64,000 nucleotides of DNA, from positions 186,001 through 250,000 of the forward strand of contig QPMI01000542.1 of NCBI GenBank assembly GCA_004431415.1. The letters are read 5' to 3'. Each line of letters opens with the position of its first letter. Positions within the stretch are counted from its first letter, which is position 1. Source of the stretch: Cyanophora paradoxa (taxonomy: Eukaryota; Glaucocystophyceae; Cyanophorales; Cyanophoraceae). The notes beneath the pieces are model-generated. The model was not told the DNA's origin. It did not search any database and saw only the letters and a program-made list of their open reading frames with translations. This document shows, piece after piece, positions 43,449 through 54,242 of this stretch. The translations under genes were made by a program, and so were the position numbers.

Positions 43449-45382
43449 CTACTCGTTGGAATCCTCGAAGACTATCTGCGAGTTGAGCAGGGAGGCTTGC
43501 AATGCTCTCCGCGCGTCCTTGTCGAGAGCGGAGACGGCGTCTCCCTCGATCACAAGGCGGCGGAGTGTTTCAAGGGAGCCCACGGCAACGACGCCCTTCG
43601 CGGATGAGAAGGGAAGCGGCGACTTGACGGTGAGCTCCCGGAGGGAAGGCACGTCGGAGGCAAGGCGCTGCAGAGTAGAGAGCGTGAGCGGGCAACTAAA
43701 CAAATTTAAAGAGTCGCAAAACCGATGGCCGACTTTCAGAAAAGCGCTAGGAACTTCTGTTGAAACATCCTCCATGCATTCGACGGTGAGAGACTTGAGA
43801 TTCGTCCACCGCTTCACGGAGAGCTGAGCCAAGGCCGAGTAGGTCCTCGATGGCAGCAGGAGAGTCAGATTCTGTGGTCTCCGGGTTACACAATTGAAAA
43901 ATTTATTCCGATTATATATTATTAATTAGGGCATCATACAACTCGACTGGGAGCCACTAGTACTGGTGCGCATGCTCACCTCTAATGCAGAGAGCGACAA
44001 TGCAGCAGCAGCAGCGAACGACGCGGAAGCGGCTTCATCGAGATCTTGGCGCGTGAGGACGGCGTGTCGCAGGCTGCCGGCAAGGGGCAGGAGCGCCGAG
44101 ATGTCCGCTGCGTCTTCCATGCTGAGGGAGACGTACTCGAGCTGCCGCATGCCGGACAGAAAGCCAACGTGCATGTGATTCACCATGAATGCATAAACTG
44201 CAGATGGCCGAGGAGACTGAGTTGAGATGCGCGCAAGCCTCGTGAATTAAAATCAATCCTATCACCGCGCAGGGAGGACAGGCTAGAGAGCGTCTGCAGG
44301 TTCGCTTCGGAAGCTCTCGGGAAGAATTTCGACCCGTCCTTGTCGTGGAAAACTGAGGAGAGGCGGTCACACAAATTAAACACAGGTACAGTAAAAAAAG
44401 AACTGAACAGACAGCGCACCCATTCGCAGCTGCTCCAATTTAGGGAAAGCAGCAATCGAAGAGCACACGTCGACGGGAAGCAGAGTACTAGTGCCCTCAA
44501 CAATGACTCCGCAATCCAGCCGCTTCAGCGTGGGGGCCAGCGATGCGAGGGCTTGCAGCGTCTCGAGGGTCATTGGAACACTGTGCGGAAAAGAAGTTAA
44601 CGAATTAAGATTGTCGTGAGGGTGGGGCACGAGAACGCGTGATCGTGACTCGCTCGATCAATGCCAAAGCCTGCAGTGGAAGTGAAGCCAATGCCTGCAG
44701 GGCGCCCTGGACAATCGGCCCGGACACCATTGTGATATTTTCCTTCAGCCAATCGTCCGATACTGCCTGAATGCACAACTGAAAGTGCGACAGCGATGAG
44801 CAGATGTTCAATTAATTTTATATAGTTATATGGATGCGCTTATAATTATATATAGCTAGCACGCAAACGCATTGATACCTGCTGAAGGTTGGAAAAGTGC
44901 CGGATCGAAGGCACCACGCCCGGGGAGACGGCCCCTTTGAAAGTAATGATTAACGATGTGAGCTGCTTGCCTACGGATCCGGACTTGCACAGCTTGGCGA
45001 AGAAACCGTCGCTGAAATCGCCCTCTCCCAGAAAAAGAGAGCGCAGAGCTTCCCGGCGTTGCTTTGGCTGATTGAGAAACGCTTCAACAACTTCGTCGCT
45101 GACTGGTTCGATGAATATGCGCTCCCACAGGCTGGGCTGCAGTGCGAGGCCGCGGAAGCGGCGGGAGACGAGGCTGAGCTGCACGAGCTCGAAGACATCC
45201 TGATCCGTGCAACGATGGGAGACAGCGTATTTGGGGATCGACCCGAGTTCGAAGTAGCTCCACTCCGACGCTTTCGCGATGATGCGGGTGACGAGCTCGT
45301 CGGGCAGCGCGTCGAACGGGCTGCCGCCGGCCGCAATCGCTGTCGCAACGGGCGAGAGCGCCGCCGCGACGGCTGCGGACAA
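43449..45382 (-). pseudogene. F-box/LRR protein, copy 4 (start codon lost)
   Basis: Same seven-exon plan: F-box PDELVTRIIAKASEWSYFEL...LVQLSLVSRRFRGLALQPSLW, then LRR exons (ITMVSGPIVQGALQALASLP, MTLETLQALASLAPTLKRLD, ASEANLQTLSSLSSLRG, SGMRQLEYVSLSMEDAADIS, SVKRWTNLKSLTVECMEDVS, LTVKSPLPFSSAKGVVAVGS), ending IVFEDSNE. The Met that begins MAAGGSPFD in the sister genes is Ile here (ATT), giving TAIAAGGSPFD, and no other in-frame ATG was found near by. The open frame runs upstream through a poly-Ala segment, so translation may begin at a non-AUG codon or in another exon. All splice sites otherwise look usable. It is divergently paired with the GT41 gene at 46222. Confidence 0.6.
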
Positions 45383-46221
45383 GAAGTCAGAGAAGTCAGA
45401 GGAGAAGGAGGGGGCGGCCGCGGCCGCGGCCGCGACAGCCGAGACTTCGAAATTCGAATGCGCATGCGCACCTTGGCCGGCCGACGCTAGCGCTGTGGAC
45501 GCGCTCGACGATCCTGCCCATGGCCACGCAAGTCAGCGAGAGGTTACGCGGAGGCGCGCGGGCGCTGCAGCTGACCTGCCGGCGGCGCGTCTCCCGCCCT
45601 ATAGCTAGGCCTCGCCCGCTTCGCCGCCCGCTCGCGCGCCATCTGCCCCGAGAGCACTTCAGTACTGCCTGCGAGTCTCGTCAGCGCGCCCCGCAGGGCT
45701 CGCCTTAAGCTTGCTCACACGGCGCGTGACGGCGCGCGGGCAGCCTGGCAGGCGAGCCGATCTTCGCCAAAACAGCGCACCTTGACTCAGCGACCGCCGC
45801 GCCCGTGTTGGTGGCCGCCGAGCCCGTCCTGGGCAGCGGTTGCGGCGGGACCAAGTGGTCCAAGACTCCAAGTGGACCAAGTCGGTCCTACGGGTACAGT
45901 GCCAAAGCCGCGTCCAAGCCGGCTCCTCTTCGCGACTCCCGCCGAACGCTGCGGTGCGGCGAATCGCCGGCGAGCTCGAGCTCGGAGCACAAGGGGCCAG
46001 CTCAAAGCGGGCCTCGCGTGCGTGGAGGCCGGTCGAAGCGGGCAGCGGTGGAAGGAGCGCTGTTGTGCGAGCTCTGCAAGCGCTCACACCGCACTCGAGC
46101 GGTAGCCATGCGTGAGCGGCGGCCACAGGGCGTCCCCCCAGCGAGTCGATAGCTGCGGCTCGCGCAGCCCGAGCGGGCGGTCCCGAGGCACCGAGGAGGA
46201 GCGCTTCGTGCCTCGGAGAAC
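45383..46221. promoter_or_regulatory. Divergent intergenic region, F-box copy 4 / GT41 copy A
   Basis: Shares long conserved words with 53.4-54.2, 58.5-59.4 and 63.1-63.8 kb, for example CAGCGCACCTTGACTC, GCAGCGGTTG and GACTCGCTG/GCGCGCGAGCGGG blocks. It lies between divergent starts, so a bidirectional promoter is likely. Open frames in it are not conserved in frame between copies. Confidence 0.55.
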
Positions 46222-48772
46222 ATGGAGCGCGGTCGCTCGCTTCGCCCGAGCGCGGGGCGGTCGCTCGCGGCGATGGCGGCCCTCTTCCTCGCGGTGGCGG
46301 CGTTCGCGGCGCCGCGGGCGCGGGCGGAGCTGCCGTTCCTGCAGGAGACGATGGAGGAGGACGCGATGCGGCTGCTGCTCGCGGGAGAGAACGTGAAGCT
46401 CGGCCTCATGCTCCACGCGATCCTCTCGCACTTCGGGAGCCCAACGAACGGCGCCTTCGACCTGCTGGAGACGCGGCGCTTCGTGCGGACGCTGCTCTAC
46501 CTCTTCTCGCTGCCGTCGTTCCAGCTGCGGAACGAGCTCGCGGAGCTGCTGCTCGTGCACAACGCGCTCATCGGCGACCTCGTCGCGCTCTCCGAGGTCC
46601 GCGCGACGGACGAGCTGCTGGACGCGTTCAGCTACAACATGACGCGCGACGTCAACAAGTTCCTCGTCCTCTTCAACGCCCGCTCGAACTACACCGGCGT
46701 GCCCCGCCGCCGCCTCTTCGAGCTCGCCCCGCAGATGGCCTACAGGCACGCCCCGCCCGCCCCGCGCTCCGCCGTCCCGCGGCCGCCCCGCTGAGCTCGA
46801 GCTCGCGCGCAGTTGGTACAACAACTTCATCGTGGCGATCAAGACGGGCGGCGCGGACGAGGCCGTCTTCGAGCGGCTGCGCGCCCACCAGCGCTTCGCC
46901 GCCGAGTACGAGGGGGTCCGTCCGCGCCGTACCCCCCCTCCTCCTCCCCTGTTAGTGTTCGACCCGCGGCGCGCAGGACTTCGTGGGGTACGGCTTCAGG
47001 CTGAACCAGTTCTTCTACGCCCCCTGCATCGACCCGGACTCGCAGGCCTGCCCACCCCGCCCCTCCGCCCCCCCGCCCCGCCCCGCCCCGCCGCCTCTGA
47101 GCCTGGGCCGGCCCCCGCAGGCGGCGGCGAAGATCAAGGTGGCGCGGCAGACGAAGGCGATCTGGGCGGGTACGGGAATCTCCATCAAGAGCTACCCCGA
47201 CCCCAAGCGCATCGCCGTCGTCAGGTACCCCCCATGCTCGCCCTGTACCCCTGCGGCCCGCCCGCTCATCCGGTACCCCAGCGGCATCTGGATCAAGGAC
47301 TCGCCCATCCACGCCGCCTACTACCCCTTCGTCCGCGCCCTGCAGGCGAGCCCGCCGGGGGAGGGGGATACACGGGTCAGGCCCGCGCCGCCGCTGACGC
47401 CGGCGCAGGAGCGGTTCCACGTGAGGCTTGTGCAGCTCGTCGAATCGATGGAGATCCTCGAGAAGAAGGAGAAGGCGCCCTACCCCCCACCTCTGCTCCC
47501 GTACACCTCAGCCTCATCCCCTCGCAGGTCGGGTACGACACGGAGGGCTTCGCGGAGGTGCTGTACGTACCCATCGAGGGCGGCTCCCTCCAGGTGCCCC
47601 CGCACCCGCTTCTCGGCCAGTACCCCTCTCACGCCCCCCCCCCCCCCCCCCCCCAGGTCGGCCAGATCGAGTACAACCGGTTCGCCCTCGCGTACTTCCC
47701 CGACGTCGGCACCATGGACGGTGCGGCCGATTACCCCATACCCGCGCGCCGCTCGCGTACCCCACCCCCCGACCCGCGCGGCCCCAGGGTCGACGGTGCT
47801 GGCGTGCACGCGCCTGGCCCCGATCATGGTTGGTTCGTTCGGGCAGCCCGCCTCTGCGTGGGGTACCGAGGTCCTTCCTCTCGAGTTCTTTCCCTCCCGT
47901 ACCCCCCTACCCCCCCCCCCCAGATCGACTACTTCGTCTCGGGGACGGACGTCGAGCCGCCGGGGGCGGCCGCCCACTACGGCGAGCGCCTGCTCCTGCT
48001 CCCCGGCCTCGGTACCCCCCTCCCCGCGCTCTTCAAGTCGCCCCGGCAAACGCGCGGCCGCGACGCGCAAGGACGGCGTACTACAAGGCGGCCTCGTCGG
48101 GGTACCCCCCCGCGAACGCGAGCGACCCGTTCGCGCCGGGGCCCGGTGGCGCCCTCCCGCCCTTCGTCTTCAACTGCGCCTGGAACGCCCACAAGGCGGG
48201 CGCCCCTCTCGTACCCCCGCCGCCCTCGCCGGCTCCTCATCTCCAGCGCAGGTGGTGTACCCCCTGCTGGGGAAGCTGCGGGGGGTGCTGGAGCGCGCGA
48301 GGCGGCCGGTGCTCTTCCGCTTCTTCGCGGGGCGCATGGCCCCGCACGGCTCCTTCCTCTTCGTCAAGCAGGCGCCCCGCCCCTGGCCTCCAGCCCTTGA
48401 GCTTTCCCTCTCCGGGCCTGATCTCGACTCGCCGGCAGATGGCGGATGCGCTGGGGGGCCTGGGGAGCTTCGAGCTCATTCCGAACGCCGGCCACGACGT
48501 CTACCTCCAGCTCCTCGCCCAGGCCCGCCCCGCCCGCCCCGCCCTAGGCCTTCCCGTCCTCTTCCCGCCCCGCCCCGCCCCCTCCGCCTGACGCCTCGTT
48601 CGTGCAGGGGCACGCCTTCCTCGACTCGCTCCCCTGGAACGGCCACACCACGGTGCCGCCCCGCGCCGGCGCCGTCCCGCGCCCCGCTCTGAGGGCCGCC
48701 CTTGCGCGCAGGCGGTGCACGCGCTCTCAATGGGGATCCCCTTCGTGACCCAGGAGGGCTCCTTCGCCTTCC
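46222..48772 (+). CDS. GT41 (OGT-like) glycosyltransferase with signal peptide, copy A, lacks C-terminal exons
   Basis: The ATG at 46222 gives a signal peptide (AGRSLAAMAALFLAVAAFAA, cut near ARA|ELPF), then a helical N-terminal domain with N-glycosylation sites NMT and NYT. Exons include 46222-46745, 46813-46915, 46977-47045, 47121-47224, 47282-47345, 47409-47474 and onward. The catalytic half has MVGSFGQPASAWGTE|IDYF, VEPPGAAAHYGERLLLLPGL, RFFAGRMAPHGSFLFVKQ and LDSLPWNGHTT|AVHALSMG, close in pattern to the OGT/HMW1C UDP-sugar-binding region (LDxxxxNGHTTxxxxLxxGxPxVT). The family transfers GlcNAc or glucose to protein. Many introns are GC-AG. The acceptor before TAYYKAASSG has CAAGG where copy B has CAGGG, shifting the AG by one base. 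After GSFAF the gene stops and KIF21 sequence follows, so copy A is probably inactive. Confidence 0.65.
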
Positions 48773-48872
48773 GTCCGCCCCGCCCGCCCCGCCCCGCCCC
48801 GCCCCCGCCCGCCCGCCCCGTCGTTTTCACTGCTGCACGGCTGACGCCTCCGCCCGCGTGCGCGCGCGCAGG

Positions 48873-51353
48873 CCACCCCCGCACTCGGCGCTGCACAAGC
48901 AGTCGGCGGAGCGCTAGCAGCTCTTGGGGGCGTCGCAGCGGCTCCTGCAGCTGAAGGAGGAGCAGGTGCGGCAGGGGCGGGATGGCCGTGCCCGAGCCGC
49001 GCCCCGCCGGATCCGAGCCCGCGGCGCAGATCTCGATCCTGACGAAGCACAACGCGAAGTACAGCGCGACGAACCAGCCAGCAGCTGCAGGCCGAGCGCG
49101 ACGAGCTCATGGGGCAGGTCCGCACTCTCGCAGGGGGCAGAGGCCCCGCCCGGGTTCGATCCCGTGCCTTTCAGGTGGAGGCGCCGGAGCGCGGGCTCGC
49201 CGCCAGGTCGAACGAGATCGACAGGCTGCAGAAGCAGGTCCGCCCGCTCCCGCCCCCCGCGGGCCGCGCCGCCTCTGCCGCCGACGCGCCTCGGGCGTCG
49301 CAGGTGGAGGAGCTGAAGGCGCACTGCCAGCAGCTGCAGCACGCGGCGGCCGCCGCGGCGCACGTGCCGGCGCAGCCCCCGACCCTCGTCGTGGCCCGTC
49401 CCCCTCGACCCCCGCCCACGCCCTCGCCCACGCCCACTCCGCCCCGGACGCCTCCGCCCACTCGTGCCCCCCCTCCAGCTTCCGCGCCGTCTCCCCCGGT
49501 ACCCTCGGCTCCCTCCAAGTACCCCTCCCCGCCGCCTCCGCCCCGCCCGAGGAGGCCGCCTCGGCGCGCTCGGCGCCGGCGCGGCCGCAGGCGAGCCCGC
49601 TCGACACGGCGGGCTCGTACACGGCCCGCTCGAGCGGGAGCGGCGGGGGCCAGACCGCGCAGCGGACCGGGCCGCTGGGGGCCGTGTCGGGCACGGCGAC
49701 GCCCAAGGCGGGGGCGGCGCCCTCGGAGCCGGACGGGGGGCTCGGCGAAGCGTTCCGATGCGTCAAGTCGATGGGCGGGCACACGGGCTTCGTCCTCGCC
49801 CTCGCCTGCTCCGACGCGACGGAGACGCTGTTCTCCTCCTCCCAGGACTCCACCATCAAGGTACCCCCCGTGCCCCGCCCGACCCTCGGCGCCGCTGACG
49901 GGCCCGCAGGTGTGGGACCTGACGCGGTGCGAGGAGGTTGGCGTGCTGCGGGGCCACAACGGCTTCGTGCGCTGCGTCTCCGTCACCCCCGACGGGCGGT
50001 ACCTGTTCTCCGGTGCGGCCCCGTACCCCCGCTCTCGACTCCGACCCTGTACCCATCGTCCGTCTCAGGGGCGCAAGACTCGACGATCCGGATGTGGGAC
50101 ACGCGGAGCAACGCCTGCGTCAAGGTCCTGCAGGTGCAGTACCCCCTGCAGCCCGGCGCCTGTACCCCCTCGAGCGCGGGGCACAGGGCCACCAGCGGGA
50201 GATCTACTCGATCGCGGCGCACAACATCATGATCTTTTCCGGATTTGAAGACAAAACGGTACCCATAGTCCCGCATGAAGCTGTACCCCCAGCTTACCTC
50301 CTAACCTCCCCCCTCCCCTTGCAGGTCCGGGTCTGGTCGCAAGTTCGTCCCCGTACCCCTTTCTCGTCCTCGCCCCCCCCCCTCCCCCCCTCTTCCCTCT
50401 CTCTCCTTTCTCGCCCTCTCGTTCCCCCCCCCCCCCCCCTTCCCCCCCGCGACTTTGCACTCATTTCGCCGCAGTCGACGGTCTTCTCGCTGGCAGCGAA
50501 CGGGCGGAACCTCTTCTCCGGCTCCCGCGACCACTCCATCAAGGTAAACCCCTCGCGCCCGCTTCGTTCGCCTTCTGATCCGGCGCCCCTGCTCCGAAGG
50601 TGTGGGACCTGGCCACCCTCGAGATGCGCAAGGTGCCGCCCCCGGGCCGGAGCGGCGGCCCCGGCCTGCGGCTGAGCGCGCCCCTCGTCCCGCAGACGCT
50701 GCACCCGCCGCACCTGGACGGCGTGAACGCCTTCGCCCTCACCCCCACCTCCCTCTTCTCCGGCTCCCGAGACAAGGTGCGCGGGCGGGGGTACACGGAG
50801 GCGGAGGGCGGGGCGGGGCTGACGGGCGGGGCGCAGTCGATCAAGCAGTGGGACCTGAACGGCTTCCAGGCGACCCGCTCCCACATGGCCGCCCACGCCG
50901 ACTGGATCTCGTGCGCCCGCCCCGCGCCCCTCCCCGGCCCCCGTACCCCCCGCCGACGCCGTACCCCCCGCCAGGTCGCTGCTGGTGGCCGCCGAGCCGC
51001 GCCTCCTCATCTCCGCCTCCCGCGACTCGACGATCAAGGTACCCCTGCCCCACGCCTGCCGTACCCCCCTCCGCCCCTAACGTCTTCGCAGGTGTGGGAC
51101 CTTGACGCGCCCGTCGACGTGCTGGCCTCTCTGGACGACCACAAGGGCGCGGGTACCCCTGCCCTGCCCGGCCATCGCCGTACCCCCTCGCTGATCCCGT
51201 GTCCCGCGCCCAGTGAACTCGATTGTGCTGTCGCGGAACCTTCTCCTCTCCTGCTCCAACGATCGGACCATCAAGGTGCCCCCCCCCCCCCCCTCCCGCC
51301 CTCTCCCCCCCCCTTCCCCCTCCCCCCCTCCGCAGGTCTGGGAGGGCCAGTAG
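48873..51353 (+). CDS. KIF21-type kinesin-4 C-terminal coiled coil and WD40 propeller, motor absent
   Basis: Coiled-coil exons (GASQRLLQLKEEQ|ISILTK, LQAERDELMGQ, SNEIDRLQKQ|VEELKAHC) lead through a Pro/Ala/Ser linker to a WD40 propeller: MGGHTGFVLALACSDATETL, STIK|VWDLTRCEEVGVLRGH, AQDSTIRMWDTRSNACVKVL, GHQREIYSIAAHN, STVFSLAANGRNLFSGSRDH, VWDLATLEMRK|TLHPPHLD, GVNAFALTPTSLFSGSRDK, SIKQWDLNGFQ, SLLVAAEPRLLISASRDSTI, VWDLDAPVDVLASLDDHKGA and NSIVLSRNLLLSCSNDRTIK|VWEGQ-stop at 51351. The PPHxDGVNA...LFSGSRDxxIKxWDL pattern is that of KIF21 kinesins, microtubule-growth regulators. No motor domain exists in the window; the locus abuts truncated GT41 copy A, and an in-frame TAG lies at 48915-48917 near its start. 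The WD40 half itself keeps frame. Confidence 0.7.
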
Positions 51354-51550
51354 AGCCGGGCCCTTGTTTTGTGTTTAGTGTTTGTGCTGTCTCCGTTCCT
51401 AGCCGCCAGAGCTTTAATTCGAATTCTGCGCTGTGCACAGGCGTATATACGCAGATAGGAGGTGCAGGCCGAGGTTTTGAGGCCGTTACCTCGATGCATT
51501 TATTGATAACAGCTGGCAGCTAGAAATGCTTCTAGCAACTGCTCGCCGGC

Positions 51551-53358
51551 CTAGTCGCTTTCGACGTAGTGTATGTCCACGTCGAGAAGGGCGGCACGCA
51601 GTGCGTCGCGCGCGTCGCCGCCGAGGGCGGCCCGCGCCTTGTCCTTGATCACGAGGCGGCGGAGGCGCTTCAGGGAGGAGACGGCAACGAGGCCACCCGC
51701 GGACGTCAGGGGTAGTGGCGACTCGACCGTGAGCATATGGAGGGAGGGCGCGTCAGAGGCAAGCCGCTGCAGCGCTAGCAAATTAGAACAGATGCTGGCC
51801 TCGCTGGCCGCCAGGAGATTCTGACCTTCAGAAATGTGCCCGGAATCTCCGCGTCGCCTGAGGATTGCAAAGCGAGGGTCCTGAGGTTTGTCCACTGCAC
51901 CGTGGGCTGCTGAGCAATTGCTGACAAGGTCCGTGTTGGCAAAGTGACATTCAGAGACTGCAACATTCATTCATAATTAGAAACAGAGCAATGTTAATCG
52001 TCAACACATGCAACATATGGAAGGGTCAACCTTACCCTTAGCTCAGCCAGCTTCGAGGCTGTTGCAGCAAATGATGCGGAGCCAGCTTCGTCCAGATCGT
52101 GGTGCACAAGGATGGCAGCTCGAAGGCTGCCGGCGAGGGGCAGGAGCGTTGTGATGTCCGCTGCTTCTGTCATGTTGAGGCACACGTATTCCAGCTGCCG
52201 CATGCCGGAGAGGAAGCCGGTATGCATGTGCCATACAAGCACAGAATATGCTGCCGGTGGGTGAGACGGCTGAGAATTTACTTTCTACGTATACGGCTTC
52301 CAATGTACAGGCATTAAATTTGGCGTTTTAAACCCCTCACCGCGCAGAAGGGAGAGGCTGGAGAGCGGCTGCAGGTCCGCTTCGGAAGTGTTTGGCCAGA
52401 TCAACGACCCGCTGTTGTTGTAGAACTCTGAGGAAGCTCAAGCTTAAGCTCAGTGCGATCGAACAACAACAAGCCAATGATTCGAATAAAGCCAACCCGT
52501 TCCCAGTTGCTCAAGCCGCTGGAAAGCCGCAATCGAAGAAAAGATGGGAAGCAAAGTGCCATTGACGATAATGCCACACTGCAGCCGCTTGAGCGTGTTG
52601 GCCAGCGGTGCCAGGGCTTGCAGAGTTTCGAGGGTCATCGGCAGTCTGTAGGTGTGCGCATGAAAATCGAAAATTAATACATTCGAACTGCAAAAACGGA
52701 GCACTTTTCGAGTGTCAAGGCCTGCAGTGGGAGCGATGCCAGTGCTTGCACTGCGCCCTGAACAAACGGCCCGGACACCATTGCGATATTCGCCTTCAGC
52801 CAATCCAATGACCCACCATGAATGCACACCTGCGGGGAATCGATTTAATGTAGATCTAGAGTCGGGTGCGATCTAGAGTCGGGTGCGATCTCCGAGCGTA
52901 AGCACCTGCTCGAGCTGCGAGAAGTGCTGGATAGACGGCAGCACACCCGGGGATACAGCGCCTCCACAAGAAATGTACAGCTCCGCCAGCTGCTGGCGGA
53001 AGGACTTGCTCATCTTGATGAAGGAATCCTTGCTGAGCTCGCCATCTGTCAGCGACAGCGAGCGCATCGCTTTCCGTCGCTTCTTCGGCTGTTTAAGGAG
53101 CGCAGCGACGACCTCGTCGCTAGCTGGTCGGATACGAATGCGCTGCCAGAGGCTGGGCTGCTGGGCGAGGCTGCGGAAGCGGCGGGAGACGTGGCTCAGC
53201 TGCACGAGCTCGCAGAGGTCCTGATCCGTACAGCGGCGGGAACCAGAGAAATCTTCTACTGACCCCGCCTCCACATAGCTCCGCTCTGACGCCTGGCCGA
53301 TGATGCGCGTGACGAGCTCGTCAGGCAGCGCGTCGAACGGGCTGCCGCCGGCCGCCAT
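51551..53358 (-). CDS. F-box/LRR protein, copy 5
   Basis: The ATG at 53358 gives MAAGGSPFDALPDELVTRII. The F-box continues GQASERSYVEAGSVEDFS...LVQLSHVSRRFRSLAQQPSLW. LRR exons follow: IAMVSGPFVQGAVQALASLP (the minus strand reads NGPDTIAISA-like context), MTLETLQALAPLANTLKRLQ, ASEADLQPLSSLSLLRG, SGMRQLEYVCLNMTEAADIT, TVQWTNLRTLALQSSGDAEI and LTVESPLPLTSAGGLVAVSS, ending VDIHYVESD. No frame break is obvious, though its C-terminus differs from VQISYE. It is convergent with the KIF21 gene (200 bp between stops) and divergent from GT41 copy B. Confidence 0.7.
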
Positions 53359-54242
53359 CGCCGCCGCCACGCGCGAGAGCGCCGCCGCGGAGCTCGAGGC
53401 TGCAGCTGCGGACGATCGCGAGATATCGATTAGCGCAATGCTAAGCGCAGGCTAGGCCGCGGCGGCCGCGGCATGCGCAGATCTAGATCTAGACGCAAAT
53501 GCGCGCGCGCGCATGCGCACCCTGCAGCTGATCATGGCCACGCCATGCCCCCACAGAGACGATGCCACCTCCTAGGCCTGCAGCTGCCACGTTAGTCGGA
53601 GAAGGACCGCGCAGAGACGCGGGCCGGGGGCGTGGCTCATGATCAAGCTCACTGACCTGCCGGTGGCGCATCTCCCTCCCTCGCTCGCTTCACCGCCCGC
53701 TCGCGCGCCATCTGCCACGAGGACACTTCAGAGCCTCCTGCGAGTCTCGTCAGCGCCCCCCGCAAAGCTCGCCTTGGTGACACGGCGGGCAGGCGAGTCG
53801 CTTCGCCGAAACAGCGCACCTTGACTCGGCGACCGCCACGCCCGTGTTCGTGGCCGCCGAGCCCGTCCCGGGCAGCGGTTGTGGCGCGCCCAAGGGCCAA
53901 GCGGCCCAAGCCGGTCCTACGGGTACAGTGCCAAAGCTGCATCAAAGCCAGCTGCTCCTCGCGACTTCCGTTGAACGCTGCGGTGCGGCGAATTGCTTGC
54001 GATCTCAGAGTGCAGGCGGTCGTCTCGAAGCAGGCCGCGCGTGCGTTTGGGTCGATCGAAGCGGGTAGCGGTGGAATGAGCGCTGTTGAGCGAGCAAGGC
54101 AAGCGCTCAAACCGCACTGGAGCGGTAGCCATGCGTGAGCGGCGGCCACAGCACGAACCCCCAGCAAGTCGATAGCCGCGGCTCGCGCAGCCCGAGCGGG
54201 CGGTCCTGAGGCCGCGAGGAGGAGTGCGTCTTGTCTCAGAGC
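53359..54242. promoter_or_regulatory. Divergent intergenic region, F-box copy 5 / GT41 copy B
   Basis: Homologous to the 45.4-46.2 kb intergenic region. It includes the CAGCGCACCTTGACTCGGCG word and a GGTACAGTGCCAAAG word. Likely a shared promoter region; no gene. Confidence 0.55.

Noticed and set aside
45659-46126. ORFs in the divergent intergenic regions (also 53649-54167, 58374-59006, 63097-63492)
   Set aside because: The DNA is conserved between copies, but the frames shift relative to each other, so they are not conserved proteins.
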